DNA of 55,588 nucleotides from Streptomyces sp. CoH27 (GTDB taxonomy: Bacteria; Actinomycetota; Actinomycetes; Streptomycetales; Streptomycetaceae), in the NCBI RefSeq assembly GCF_020181035.1, contig NZ_JAIQYY010000011.1, forward strand, positions 301,403-356,990, written 5' to 3'. The notes under the pieces are model-generated. The model was not told where the DNA came from, ran no database searches, and saw nothing but the letters and a program-made list of their open reading frames with translations. A program made the position numbers and the translations under genes. Shown piece after piece: positions 33,561-42,790 of the stretch (positions are counted from its first letter, which is position 1; every line of letters starts with the position of its first letter).

Positions 33561-34187
33561 TCAGGACGCGAAGGGGCGGGCGGGCCACGGCGCGTCGGCC
33601 GGGCGCAGCGCGTCGAGGCCGTCCCCGGTCCGGGCCGCCACCAGCGAGAGCACGCCGACGACCAGGCAGTTGTTGTGCACGTCGCCGGCCAGGACGCGGC
33701 GCACCAGCTCGTCGACCGGCACGCGCGCGTACTCCATGTCGGTCTCCTCGTGCTCGGCCTCGAACCGCTCGCCCTCGGCCTCCGCCAGATCGCGGGCGAG
33801 GAAGATCCGTACGGCCTCGTCGCAGCCGCCGGGGGTGGTGTACACGTCGGTCAGCACCCGCCAGTCCTCGGCCTTGACGTGCGCCTCCTCGTACAGCTCG
33901 CGCTGGGCCGCGTGCAGCGGGTTCTCGCCGGGGACGTCGAGCAGGCCGGCCGGGATCTCCCACAGCTTCTGCCGGACGGGGTGGCGGTACTGGTTGATCA
34001 GCAGGACCCGGTCCTCCTCGTCCAGCGCGAGGACGGCGACCGAGCCGGGGTGGACCTGGTAGTCGCGGCGGACCACCGAGCCGTCGGGCATGACCACGTC
34101 ATCGGTGCGCACGGAGGTCTTGTTGCCCACGAAGGGGGTGTCCGTGCCCCGGATCTCCCACTCCTGCGGGGTGTCCTTGATCGTCAT
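33561..34187 (-). CDS. Nudix hydrolase, ADP-ribose pyrophosphatase type
   Basis: 208 residues. The Nudix box GLLDVPGENPLHAAQRELYEEA (81-102) has the catalytic REL.EE core (Arg96, Glu97, Glu100, Glu101), with the spacing found in ADP-ribose pyrophosphatases such as Rv1700. A preceding QYRHPVRQKLWEIPAG is also typical. It should split ADP-ribose to AMP and ribose-5-phosphate. AAGGA lies 6 nt before the ATG. It follows pyrG by 83 nt, the conserved actinobacterial arrangement. Confidence 0.92.
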   Translation of the reverse strand: MTIKDTPQEWEIRGTDTPFVGNKTSVRTDDVVMPDGSVVRRDYQVHPGSVAVLALDEEDRVLLINQYRHPVRQKLWEIPAGLLDVPGENPLHAAQRELYEEAHVKAEDWRVLTDVYTTPGGCDEAVRIFLARDLAEAEGERFEAEHEETDMEYARVPVDELVRRVLAGDVHNNCLVVGVLSLVAARTGDGLDALRPADAPWPARPFAS

Positions 34188-34270
34188 GCCCTGTCCTTCC
34201 CCATGTGCACGAACGGCCGGGGCACGATCGTTGTGAACACGCGCGCCCCGGCCACCGTACAGCTCCTGTG

Positions 34271-35920
34271 TTACTTCGCGATCTTCCGCTCGACCGCGGC
34301 CTTCACCAGCCCGGCGAAGAGCGGGTGCGGGCGGGTCGGGCGGGAGCGCAGCTCCGGATGCGCCTGGGTGGCGACCAGATAGGGGTGGACGTCACGCGGG
34401 TACTCCACGTACTCCACGAGCTTGCCGTCGGGCGAGGTGCCGGAGAAGAGGATGCCGGCCTTCTTCTCCAGTTCCGCGCGGTAGGCGTTGTTGACCTCGT
34501 AGCGGTGGCGGTGGCGCTCCTCGATGTACTCCTTGCCGTCGTACACCTCGCGCACGATCGAGTCCTCGGCGAGCTTGGCCGGGTACATGCCCAGCCGCAT
34601 GGTGCCGCCCATGTCGCCCTCGCCGGCGACGATGTCCATCTGCTCGGCCATGGTGGAGATGACCGGGTGGGCGGTGGCCGGGTCGAACTCGGTGGAGTTG
34701 GCGTCCGGGATGTCCGCGAGGTTGCGCGCGGCCTCGATCACGATGCACTGCAGGCCCAGGCACAGGCCGAGCAGCGGGATCTTGTTCTCGCGGGCGTAGC
34801 GGATCGCGCCGACCTTGCCGAGCACACCGCGGTCGCCGAAGCCGCCGGGGATGCAGATGCCGTCGACGTCCGCGAGCTGGGCCTTGGCGCCGGCCGGGGT
34901 CTTGCAGTCGTCGGAGGTGACCCACTTGATCTTCACGCGGGCCCGGTTGGCGAAGCCGCCGGCGCGCAGCGCCTCGGTGACCGACAGGTAGGCGTCGGGC
35001 AGGTCGATGTACTTGCCGACCAGCGCGAGGGTGATCTCGTGGTCGGGGTTGTGGACGCGGTCCAGCAGGTCGTCCCAGGTCGTCCAGTCCACGTCGCGGA
35101 ACGGCAGGTCCAGCTTGCGGACGACATAGGCGTCCAGGCCCTCGGCGTGCACGACCTTCGGGATGTCGTAGATCGAGCGGGCGTCGGGGCAGGCGACGAC
35201 GGCGGCCTCGTCCACGTCGCACATCAGGGAGATCTTGCGCTTGATGGCGGTGGGGACCTCACGGTCGCAGCGCAGCACGATCGCGTCGGGCTGGATACCG
35301 ATGTTGCGCAGGGCGGCCACGGAGTGCTGGGTCGGCTTGGTCTTCAGCTCGCCGGAGGGGCCGATGTAGGGCAGCAGCGAGATGTGCACGACGAAGACGT
35401 TGTCCCGGCCGACCTCGTGGCGGACCTGGCGGACGGTCTCCAGGAACGGCAGCGACTCGATGTCGCCGACGGTACCGCCGACCTCGGTGATGACGACATC
35501 CACCTCGTCGGTGGCCATGCGCCGGATGCGGTGCTTGATCTCGTTGGTGATGTGCGGAATGACCTGCACGGTGTCGCCCAGGTACTCGCCGCGCCGCTCC
35601 TTGGCGATCACCGTGGAGTACACCTGACCTGTAGTGACATTGGCGGTGCCGTCCAAGTCACGGTCGAGGAAGCGCTCGTAGTGTCCGATGTCGAGGTCGG
35701 TCTCGGCGCCGTCGTTGGTGACGAAGACCTCACCGTGCTGGAAGGGGTTCATCGTGCCCGGATCGACGTTCAGATACGGATCCAGCTTCTGCATCACGAC
35801 GCGCAGGCCGCGGGCCTTGAGCAGCATGCCCAGGCTGGAGGCGGTGAGGCCCTTGCCGAGCGAGGAGGCGACACCCCCGGTGACGAAGATGTGCTTGGTC
35901 GTCGTAGATTTCGGCGGCAT
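34271..35920 (-). CDS. pyrG: CTP synthase
   Basis: 549 residues. The N-terminal synthase domain starts with KHIFVTGGVASSLGKGLTASSLG and contains QKLDPYLNVDPGTMNPFQHGEVFV. The C-terminal glutamine amidotransferase domain has the nucleophile Cys in LLGLCLGLQ and ends with the HPE in QAHPELRSRPTRPHPLFAGL. It makes CTP from UTP, ATP and glutamine. I chose the ATG at 35920; a TTG two codons upstream sits at better spacing from GGGAG and is an alternative. The 575 nt up to the next gene contain short repeats only. Confidence 0.97.
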   Translation of the reverse strand: MPPKSTTTKHIFVTGGVASSLGKGLTASSLGMLLKARGLRVVMQKLDPYLNVDPGTMNPFQHGEVFVTNDGAETDLDIGHYERFLDRDLDGTANVTTGQVYSTVIAKERRGEYLGDTVQVIPHITNEIKHRIRRMATDEVDVVITEVGGTVGDIESLPFLETVRQVRHEVGRDNVFVVHISLLPYIGPSGELKTKPTQHSVAALRNIGIQPDAIVLRCDREVPTAIKRKISLMCDVDEAAVVACPDARSIYDIPKVVHAEGLDAYVVRKLDLPFRDVDWTTWDDLLDRVHNPDHEITLALVGKYIDLPDAYLSVTEALRAGGFANRARVKIKWVTSDDCKTPAGAKAQLADVDGICIPGGFGDRGVLGKVGAIRYARENKIPLLGLCLGLQCIVIEAARNLADIPDANSTEFDPATAHPVISTMAEQMDIVAGEGDMGGTMRLGMYPAKLAEDSIVREVYDGKEYIEERHRHRYEVNNAYRAELEKKAGILFSGTSPDGKLVEYVEYPRDVHPYLVATQAHPELRSRPTRPHPLFAGLVKAAVERKIAK

Positions 35921-36118
35921 GGCCAAGAGGGGGCTCCCGTGGTCGCTGGCTGTCGTGCTGTGCGGCTGCCGGCCCGAAAGCTTCGGGGGTGCCGTCGCTG
36001 CGGTTCGGAGGCTCCCTTCGTCTTACTCTGGGGCCCACCGGTCCACGGGCTACCAGGGTATCAGCGCGCGGACGAGATGGCTTACGGCCACGCTCCGCAC
36101 CGGCGCGGACACCGTACG

Positions 36119-36163
36119 GTTCGCCACGCGCGTCACGATGGCCCTGTTCGCCACACGTGTCAC
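36119..36163. repeat. Two 18-nt direct repeats in the pyrG/GH15 intergenic region
   Basis: GTTCGCCACGCGCGTCAC (36119-36136) and GTTCGCCACACGTGTCAC (36146-36163) differ at two positions and start 27 nt apart. They lie ~200 nt upstream of pyrG and ~330 nt upstream of the GH15 gene. Confidence 0.7.
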
Positions 36164-36189
36164 CACAGATTCGCGCCGATCACATGGTC

Positions 36190-36202
36190 ATCACCCGGTG
36201 AT
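36190..36202. promoter_or_regulatory. Palindrome upstream of pyrG and the GH15 gene
   Basis: ATCACC-C-GGTGAT is a perfect 13-nt palindrome, 27 nt after the direct repeats. It could be a repressor site for either divergent gene. The remaining sequence of this 575-nt region shows no gene. Confidence 0.4.
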
Positions 36203-36495
36203 CACTCGTTCGGCCCACACGGGTTGCCGGGAGCGGCACGCAGATCATCGGGGTGCGTCGTATCCTGCTCGGACATTCGCTGCCGAGCCCGGCCGGAACG
36301 ACGGCACACCCCCGCCGGTGACACCCGGAACAACGAGAGCGCGGCAGTTCGTTGAGCATGGACTGTCGTTTTGCCTCAGGGCTCGGCGGGCTGCTTTGCT
36401 TCACCGCTCAACAACGCACAACATCGACCCCTTGACCGCATCAGCGACAGCCCCCTGCGCGGGGGTGTGACGTGGCCGTTCGACTGGAGTTGCAC

Positions 36496-38298
36496 GTGGC
36501 CGGGCGCATCGAAGACTACGCACTCATCGGAGACATGCAGACCGCCGCACTGGTCTGCCGGGACGGCACGGTGGACTGGCTGTGCCTGCCCCGCTTCGAC
36601 TCGCATGCCGTCTTCGCCGGCCTGCTGGGCACCGAGGAGCACGGCTTCTGGCGGCTCGGCCCGGCGCACGCGGCCGACGCCAAGCCGCCGACGGCCTCCC
36701 GACGCGGCTACCGCGGCGACTCGCTGATCCTGGAGTCGGAGTGGGACACCCCGCGCGGCACGGTCCGGGTGACCGACTTCATGCCCCCGCGTGACGGCGC
36801 GCCGCAGCTGATCCGGATCGTCGAGGGTGTCACCGGCCGGGTCCCGATGCGCTCCGCGCTGCGGATGCGGTTCTCCTACGGCCGGGTGGTGCCCTGGGTG
36901 CACAAGCACGAGGGCCGTACGGTGGCCGTCGCCGGACCGGACTCGGTGTGGTTCGACACGGACACCGAGACCTACGGAAAGTCGCTGACGACGTACTCCG
37001 ACTTCACGGTCGCCCCGGGTGACCGGATCGCGTTCACCATCTCGTGGCAGCCCTCGCACAAGGAGCCCCCGCCGCTGCCGGAGCCGGAGGCCTCGCTGGA
37101 GGCGACGGAGGAGTTCTGGCACGAATGGGTGGAGCACTGTACGTACCACGGGCCGTACCGCGAAGCGGTGATCCGCTCGCTGATCACCCTGAAGGCGCTG
37201 ACGTACGCCCCCACCGGCGGCATCGTCGCCGCGCCCACGACCTCCCTGCCGGAGGACATCGGCGGCGTCCGTAACTGGGACTACCGCTACACCTGGCTGC
37301 GCGACGCCGCGATCACCCTGTCGTCGCTGCTGCGCACCGGCTACCGCGAGGAAGCCCGCGCCTGGCGCGAATGGCTGCTGCGCGCGGTCGCCGGCGACCC
37401 GGAGAACCTGCAGATCATGTACGGCATCGCCGGTGAGCGCGAGCTGGGCGAGGCCGAGCTGGACTGGCTGCCGGGCTACGAGAACTCGGCCCCGGTCCGG
37501 GTCGGCAACGGCGCCGCGCACCAGCTCCAGCTGGACGTGTACGGCGAGGTCACCGAGGCCCTGCACCTGGGGCACATGACGGGCCTGGCCCGCAGCGACT
37601 ACGCCTCGCTGCTCCAGCTGAAGCTGATCCGCTATCTGGAGGACCACTGGCAGGAGCCGGACGAGGGCATCTGGGAGGTGCGCGGCCCGCGCCGGCACTT
37701 CGTGCACTCCAAGGTGATGGCCTGGGTCGCCGTCGACCGCACGATCAAGCTGATCGAGTCCGGGGACGCGGACGGCCCGCTGGAGCGCTGGAAGGAGCTG
37801 CGCGACGACATCCACCGGGACGTGTGCGAGAAGGGCTACGACAAGGAGCGCAACACCTTCACCCAGTCCTACGGCTCCCAGGAGCTGGACGCCTCGCTGC
37901 TGCTGATCCCCCAGATGGGCTTCCTGCCGCCGGACGACAAGCGGGTGATCGGCACGATCGAGGCCATCCAGCGCGAGCTGTCCACCGCGGACGGGTTCAT
38001 CCTGCGCTACCCCACGGAGGGCGACAACGAGGGCGTCGACGGCCTGCCGGGCGACGAGGGCGCCTTCCTGGCCTGCTCGTTCTGGATGGCGGACGACCTG
38101 GCGATGATCGGCCGCGTGGACGAGGCGCGCAAGCTCTTCGAGAAGCTCCTCGACCTGCGCAACGACCTCGGCCTGCTCGCCGAGGAGTGGGACCCGCGCC
38201 TGCAGCGCCAGGTCGGCAACTTCCCGCAGGCGTTCAGCCACGTGCCACTGATCGACACGGCACTGCGGCTGACGGCTTCGGGAGCCTACGGCGGCTGA
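36496..38298 (+). CDS. Glycoside hydrolase family 15 (glucoamylase/trehalase-like)
   Basis: 600 residues. It begins VAGRIEDYALIGDMQTAALVCRDGTVDWLCLPRFDS, the N-terminal beta-sandwich of bacterial GH15 proteins; the (alpha/alpha)6 domain contains GGVRNWDYRYTWLRDAAITL, the substrate-site signature, then EGDNEGVDGLPGDEGAFLACSFW and LLAEEWDPRLQRQVGNFPQAFSH with the second catalytic acid. Actinobacterial members act on trehalose or alpha-glucans; the exact substrate cannot be told. It lacks a signal peptide, so it is cytoplasmic. GTG 36496 has GGAG 6 nt upstream; an in-frame GTG at 36472 is an alternative. Confidence 0.9.
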   Translation: MAGRIEDYALIGDMQTAALVCRDGTVDWLCLPRFDSHAVFAGLLGTEEHGFWRLGPAHAADAKPPTASRRGYRGDSLILESEWDTPRGTVRVTDFMPPRDGAPQLIRIVEGVTGRVPMRSALRMRFSYGRVVPWVHKHEGRTVAVAGPDSVWFDTDTETYGKSLTTYSDFTVAPGDRIAFTISWQPSHKEPPPLPEPEASLEATEEFWHEWVEHCTYHGPYREAVIRSLITLKALTYAPTGGIVAAPTTSLPEDIGGVRNWDYRYTWLRDAAITLSSLLRTGYREEARAWREWLLRAVAGDPENLQIMYGIAGERELGEAELDWLPGYENSAPVRVGNGAAHQLQLDVYGEVTEALHLGHMTGLARSDYASLLQLKLIRYLEDHWQEPDEGIWEVRGPRRHFVHSKVMAWVAVDRTIKLIESGDADGPLERWKELRDDIHRDVCEKGYDKERNTFTQSYGSQELDASLLLIPQMGFLPPDDKRVIGTIEAIQRELSTADGFILRYPTEGDNEGVDGLPGDEGAFLACSFWMADDLAMIGRVDEARKLFEKLLDLRNDLGLLAEEWDPRLQRQVGNFPQAFSHVPLIDTALRLTASGAYGG

Positions 38299-38347
38299 GC
38301 GATCCGCCTAGGCTGAACAGCAGCACCCTGCTCGGAAGGGGGCTGCC

Positions 38348-39682
38348 ATGGCTTCCCGTTCCACAGCCCACAGAGCCCTCGCCGCGCTCCGCGAGGATCT
38401 GGCCGGCGAGGTGTTCGCCCCGGGCGACCCGGGCTACGACGAGGCCCGGGCCGTCGTCAACGCGAGGATCGACCGGCGTCCGGCCGTGATCGCGCAGTGC
38501 GCGGACGCGGCCGACGTGGTCCGGGCGGTGCGCTTCGCCCGTGGCCTGGACCTGCACATCGCGGTCCGCGGCGGCGGGCACGGGCTGGCGGGCACCCTGG
38601 TCGACGGCGCGCTGGTGGTGGATCTGCGCAGGATGCGCGCGGTCGTCGTCGACCCGGCGGCCGAGGCGGTCCGGGTCGAGGGCGGGGCCACGATGAGCGA
38701 CCTGGACCGGGCGCTGCGGCCCTACGGCCTCGCGGCCTCCGGATGCCACGCCCCGGGCGCGGGAGTCGCCGGCTCCGTCCTCGGCGGCGGCACCGGCCGG
38801 CTGGACCGCGTCTTCGGGCTCGCCGTCGACGACCTCATCGGTGTGGAGCTGGTGACCGCCGACGCCGAGCGGGTGCACGCGAACGCCGACGAGAACCCGG
38901 AGCTGTTCTGGGCGCTGCACGGCGCGGGCGGCAACTTCGGGGTGGCGACGGCGCTCACCCTGGAGGTGCACGAACTGCCCGAGTTCTCGGTCGCGCTGCC
39001 GCTGTACCCGCTGGAGTCCGGCCCGGACGTGGTCCGCACCTTCCGCGAGCTGATCCGCACCGGTCCACACGAGCTGGGCGGGGCCGTGCTGTACCTGGCC
39101 GGTCCGCCGGCGCGGTGCGGTGCCCTGCTGACGTACGCGGGCGGTGAGCGCGGCCTGCGTGAGCTCGCCGCGCCCCTGCTGGCCCTGCCGCACGAGACGG
39201 AGCTGTGCGGTGCCCAGGCGCTGGAGCTGCCGTACCCGCCTGCCGGACTGCGCGGCGACGGGTCGGCGGAGTGCCTGGACGGTCTGCCCGACGCGGCCGT
39301 GGACGTCCTCTGCGCCCGCGCGGCGGACATGCCGGTGCCGAGCGCGGGCCGGCTCACGCTCCTTCCGCTCGGCGGCGCGATCGCCACCGGCCCCCGCGCC
39401 TACCCGGTGCCGTACCGGGACGCGCTGTGGACCGTGCACCCCTTCGCCTGCTGGGCGGACCCCGCCGCCGACGAACCGAACCGGGCCTGGGTGCGGGACG
39501 TGTGCGCCGGCGTACGGCCCTGGAGCACCGGGGACGTCTGCCTCACCCTCATCGGTGACGAGGGCCCCGAGCGGGTCCGGGCGGGCCTCGGCGCCGGGAA
39601 CACGCTGCGCCTGGAGAAGGTCAAGCGGGCGTACGACCCCGACAACGTCTTCCGGTTCAACCACACCGTCAAGCCGGTGTGA
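38348..39682 (+). CDS. Berberine-bridge-like FAD-linked oxidase
   Basis: 444 residues, PCMH-type FAD domain plus BBE C-terminus. VRGGGHGLAG has His78, which can attach FAD at its 8-alpha position, and SGCHAPGAGVAG provides Cys133 at the place of the second covalent bond, so the flavin may be doubly linked. The end YDPDNVFRFNHTVKP is the BBE signature. Such oxidases act on carbohydrates or secondary metabolites with oxygen. No signal peptide is present. It begins 49 nt after the GH15 gene with AAGGGG before the ATG, so the two are probably co-expressed. Confidence 0.88.
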   Translation: MASRSTAHRALAALREDLAGEVFAPGDPGYDEARAVVNARIDRRPAVIAQCADAADVVRAVRFARGLDLHIAVRGGGHGLAGTLVDGALVVDLRRMRAVVVDPAAEAVRVEGGATMSDLDRALRPYGLAASGCHAPGAGVAGSVLGGGTGRLDRVFGLAVDDLIGVELVTADAERVHANADENPELFWALHGAGGNFGVATALTLEVHELPEFSVALPLYPLESGPDVVRTFRELIRTGPHELGGAVLYLAGPPARCGALLTYAGGERGLRELAAPLLALPHETELCGAQALELPYPPAGLRGDGSAECLDGLPDAAVDVLCARAADMPVPSAGRLTLLPLGGAIATGPRAYPVPYRDALWTVHPFACWADPAADEPNRAWVRDVCAGVRPWSTGDVCLTLIGDEGPERVRAGLGAGNTLRLEKVKRAYDPDNVFRFNHTVKPV

Positions 39683-39726
39683 CCCGGAGCTGTCCTGAGA
39701 ACGTTCCCGCAGGTAGCGTCCGCTGC

Positions 39727-41373
39727 ATGGACAGCCGTACGGACCACCGACTCGACACCCAGGGCGCCGGTATCACCGTGCAGCGGGCCCTTGAGCTGCC
39801 CGGACTGCGCAGCGGACTGCCGGAGATCATGGCGGGTGCCGACCGGCTGGGGCGGACCGTGCGCTGGGTGCACGCGGGCGAAGTGCCGAACATCGCCTCG
39901 CTGCTCAAGGGCGGCGAACTGCTGCTCACCACGGGCTACGGCCTCGGCACCCGCCCGGCCGAGCAGCGGGCGTTCGTGCGCACGCTCGCCGAGCGCGGGA
40001 TCGCCGCCCTGGTGGTGGAGCTGGGCCCGCGCTTCACCCGGCTGCCCGCGGCCCTCGTGGACACCGCCCGCGCCGCCGGGCTGCCGCTGGTCCAGCTGCA
40101 CCGCGAAGTGCCGTTCGTGACGGTGACCGAGGAGATCCACACCGAGATCGTCAACGGCCACTACGCGCTTCTCCAGCGCGCCGAGGAGGTGCACCGCCGC
40201 TGCACCGAGGCCCTGCTGGGCGGTGGCGGGGTGCCGCAGGTGCTGGGCATTCTGGCGGACTTCAGCGGCAACCCGGTGTTCCTGGAGACCGCCGACGCCC
40301 GGCTGCTGTACGCCGCCGGGGAAGGGCCCGAGGGCGCGGATCCGCTCCAGGTGTGGGAGGGGCTGCGCGGCCCGCACAAGGAGGCACCGCCGCCCGCCGG
40401 TTCAGTGCTCGTGGACGTGCCCGGCGGCGGCCTGGGTACGGCGGGCTCGGTGCGCGCCCGGCTCGTGCTGCTGCCGGTGCGCTCACCGCTGGCGCCGGTG
40501 CACCGGATCGCCGCCGAGCGGGCCGCGGGCATCCTGGCCGTGGTGCTGATGCAGGCCCGGCAGGAGGAGGAGCTCGCGGCGCGCGGACGCGGTGACTTCC
40601 TCACCGATCTCGCCGAGGGCCGCATCTCGGCGCAGGACGCCCCGGCGCAGGCCCGGGTGCTCGGCTTCAAGCCCGGCGACAGCCCGCTGCTGCCGGTGGT
40701 GATGCGGATGGGCGACTCCCTTTCCCCGGGCGGGGGCTGGGCGGTGCTGGCGCGGGCGGTCTCGGAGGAGCTGGCCGCAGTGGGGGTGCCGGTGCTGTTG
40801 GGTGTGCGGCCGGTGGAGGGCCGGGTGCTGGTGCTGCTGGGGCTGCGCGCGGAGCCGGAGCGGGCGGCGGTCGCGGACCGGGTGGCGGCGGCGCTCCGGG
40901 CAGGGGTGGAGCGGGCCGGGATGCGCCGGCCGGGCTCGCCGCCGCCGGTCGTGGTGGTCGGCGTGGCGGGCGGCTGGGCGGCCGCGTCGGCGGGCCTGCG
41001 GCACGCGGCGGAGACGGCGACGGCGGCCCAGGGGCTCACGGACCGCCCCTGGTACGACGCCCGGCGCCTCGACATCGACCTCCTCCTGTGGCGGCTGCGC
41101 GACCACCCGGACCTCGCCGCGTTCGTGGACCGCGCGATCGGCCCGCTGCGCGACCACGACCGCCGCTCCAGGCCGCCGCTGCTGCCGACCCTGGAGACGT
41201 ACCTGGCACACGCAGGGCGCAAGGCGGAGACGGCCCGCGAGCTGCATCTGAACCGGCAGACCCTCTACAACCGCCTCGCCCGCATCGGCGAGTTGCTCGG
41301 CACCGACCTCGACGACCCGCAGACGGTCCTGGCGTTGAGCCTCGCGCTGCGCGCCCGCCGCCACGTGCCGTAG
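39727..41373 (+). CDS. PucR-family transcriptional regulator
   Basis: 548 residues. The N-terminal PucR domain (about 15-130, ITVQRALELPGLRSGLPEIMAG) is followed by a central GGDEF-like part and the C-terminal helix-turn-helix (about 480-545, LETYLAHAGRKAETARELHLNRQTLYNRLARIGELLG). Regulators of this type control purine, amino-acid or other catabolic genes. It lies 44 nt after the oxidase gene on the same strand and may regulate this cluster. No ribosome-binding site precedes the ATG at 39727; a TAGCGT ends 7 nt before it, so a leaderless transcript is possible. Confidence 0.9.
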   Translation: MDSRTDHRLDTQGAGITVQRALELPGLRSGLPEIMAGADRLGRTVRWVHAGEVPNIASLLKGGELLLTTGYGLGTRPAEQRAFVRTLAERGIAALVVELGPRFTRLPAALVDTARAAGLPLVQLHREVPFVTVTEEIHTEIVNGHYALLQRAEEVHRRCTEALLGGGGVPQVLGILADFSGNPVFLETADARLLYAAGEGPEGADPLQVWEGLRGPHKEAPPPAGSVLVDVPGGGLGTAGSVRARLVLLPVRSPLAPVHRIAAERAAGILAVVLMQARQEEELAARGRGDFLTDLAEGRISAQDAPAQARVLGFKPGDSPLLPVVMRMGDSLSPGGGWAVLARAVSEELAAVGVPVLLGVRPVEGRVLVLLGLRAEPERAAVADRVAAALRAGVERAGMRRPGSPPPVVVVGVAGGWAAASAGLRHAAETATAAQGLTDRPWYDARRLDIDLLLWRLRDHPDLAAFVDRAIGPLRDHDRRSRPPLLPTLETYLAHAGRKAETARELHLNRQTLYNRLARIGELLGTDLDDPQTVLALSLALRARRHVP

Positions 41374-41382
41374 GGGACCCGC

Positions 41383-42519
41383 TCAGGCCAGCGGCCGGGG
41401 CTGCGTCAACTCGTCGTAGACGCTGAGCACTTGGGCGACCGTCTCGTCCTCGGTCGGCCAGCCGGCCGCCTGCCGCACCCCCGCCTCCCGCAGCTCCTGG
41501 CACCGCTCCGGGTCGGCGAGGAGGTGGACGACGGTGCCGGCGAGCGCCTCCGGGTCGCCGTACGGAACGAGTGCGGCCGCGTCGCCGACGAGGTCGGGGA
41601 TGCCGCCGACCCGGGTCGCGACGAGCGGCACGCGCGCGTAGAGCGCCTCCTGGGCGAGGACGGAGCGCGACTCCCAACTGCTCGTCAGCAGCGCCAGATC
41701 GGCGGCGGCGAGCAGTTCGGGCACGTCCTCGCGGCGGCCGATGAGCCGCACCGGAAGCTCCTCGTCCTCGATCCGCCGCGTCAGCTGCGGGCGCAGCGGC
41801 CCCTCCCCCGCGATCACGACCTGCGGGACGGGATCCAGCTGCCGCCAGGCGCGGGCGGCGTCGAGCAGGACGTCGTAGCCGCGGTGCCGGTCGAGGGAGC
41901 CGACCGCGATGAGCAACGGGCGTCCGGTGGCACCGAGTTCGGCCCGGATCTTGGCACGCAGCCGGTCGGGGTCGTCGCGGTCGGCGGGCGTGCTCGGTCC
42001 GGGCAGGCCGGCGGCGGCCAGCCGGGCGTCCCGCGCCCCCGTCCGCCGGGCCCGGTCCACCAGATCGGAGCTGGTGCCGAGGACGACGGCCGCGGTGCGC
42101 ACCACGCGCCGTTCCAGCAGCCGCAGCATGTGCGCCCGCGGGCCCTCCGCGCGGGCCCGGTCGTGCCAGGTGACCACCAGCGGGGTGCGCCGGCCGCTGA
42201 GCGCGAGCACCGCCCGGAAGGAGGCGTGCAGCCCGTGCGCGTGCACCAGGTCGGCGCCCGCGCAGGCGGCCCGGAGCGCGGCCACCGAGACGGGGTCGCT
42301 GCTGCGCGGCACGTGCACGTGCTCGGCTCCGGCGCCGGTGAAGTCGTAGATGCGGTCGGCCTCGACGGGGGCGCACACCGTGACCCGCACGCCCCGCGCG
42401 ACCAGCCCCTCGGCCAGGGAGCGCACGTGCGCGCTGCTGCCGGCGTTGCCTCCGCCCAGCACCTGCACGGTGCGCAGCGGCGACTGGCCGTGCGGCGCGT
42501 TGCTGCTCAGGGGGCTCAC
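41383..42519 (-). CDS. Glycosyltransferase family 4
   Basis: 378 residues with the GT-B fold. TVQVLGGGNAGSSAHVRSLAEGLVARGVRVTVCAP is the N-terminal Rossmann start; the C-terminal nucleotide-sugar domain has LLIAVGSLDRHRGYDVLLDA, VVIAGEGPLRPQL and the E-x7-E element of SSWESRSVLAQEALY. The sugar and acceptor are unknown. The start is GTG 42519 with AGGAG 10 nt upstream. It stands next to an MraY-like gene on the same strand, in the place where M. tuberculosis has Rv1697-Rv1698 (steA-steB). The two could make or modify a cell-envelope polymer. It converges with the PucR gene, 9 nt apart. Confidence 0.88.
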   Translation of the reverse strand: MSPLSSNAPHGQSPLRTVQVLGGGNAGSSAHVRSLAEGLVARGVRVTVCAPVEADRIYDFTGAGAEHVHVPRSSDPVSVAALRAACAGADLVHAHGLHASFRAVLALSGRRTPLVVTWHDRARAEGPRAHMLRLLERRVVRTAAVVLGTSSDLVDRARRTGARDARLAAAGLPGPSTPADRDDPDRLRAKIRAELGATGRPLLIAVGSLDRHRGYDVLLDAARAWRQLDPVPQVVIAGEGPLRPQLTRRIEDEELPVRLIGRREDVPELLAAADLALLTSSWESRSVLAQEALYARVPLVATRVGGIPDLVGDAAALVPYGDPEALAGTVVHLLADPERCQELREAGVRQAAGWPTEDETVAQVLSVYDELTQPRPLA

Positions 42520-42790
42520 GGGGCCGGGGCTCCTGGTTCGACGTGGGCGGTCACGAGGAAACGTACAGAAGGTAGCGGGCTCAGGGGGGTGGAAGGACGT
42601 ACTCCCCGCACCCCTCCCGCACGGACCGGGTGCCCTCAAGCATGCCAGGCGGAACGGCCGTTACGGGAAATCCGGCGGGCGCACAGCGCGGTGAGCCGGG
42701 GGCAATACGCCGGAGCACGTCACCCACAAGGGTGAAGGAAACCCCGGCACGGCCGAGCCCCGTGCGAGCGCATACGGGGAGGTCAGACGC

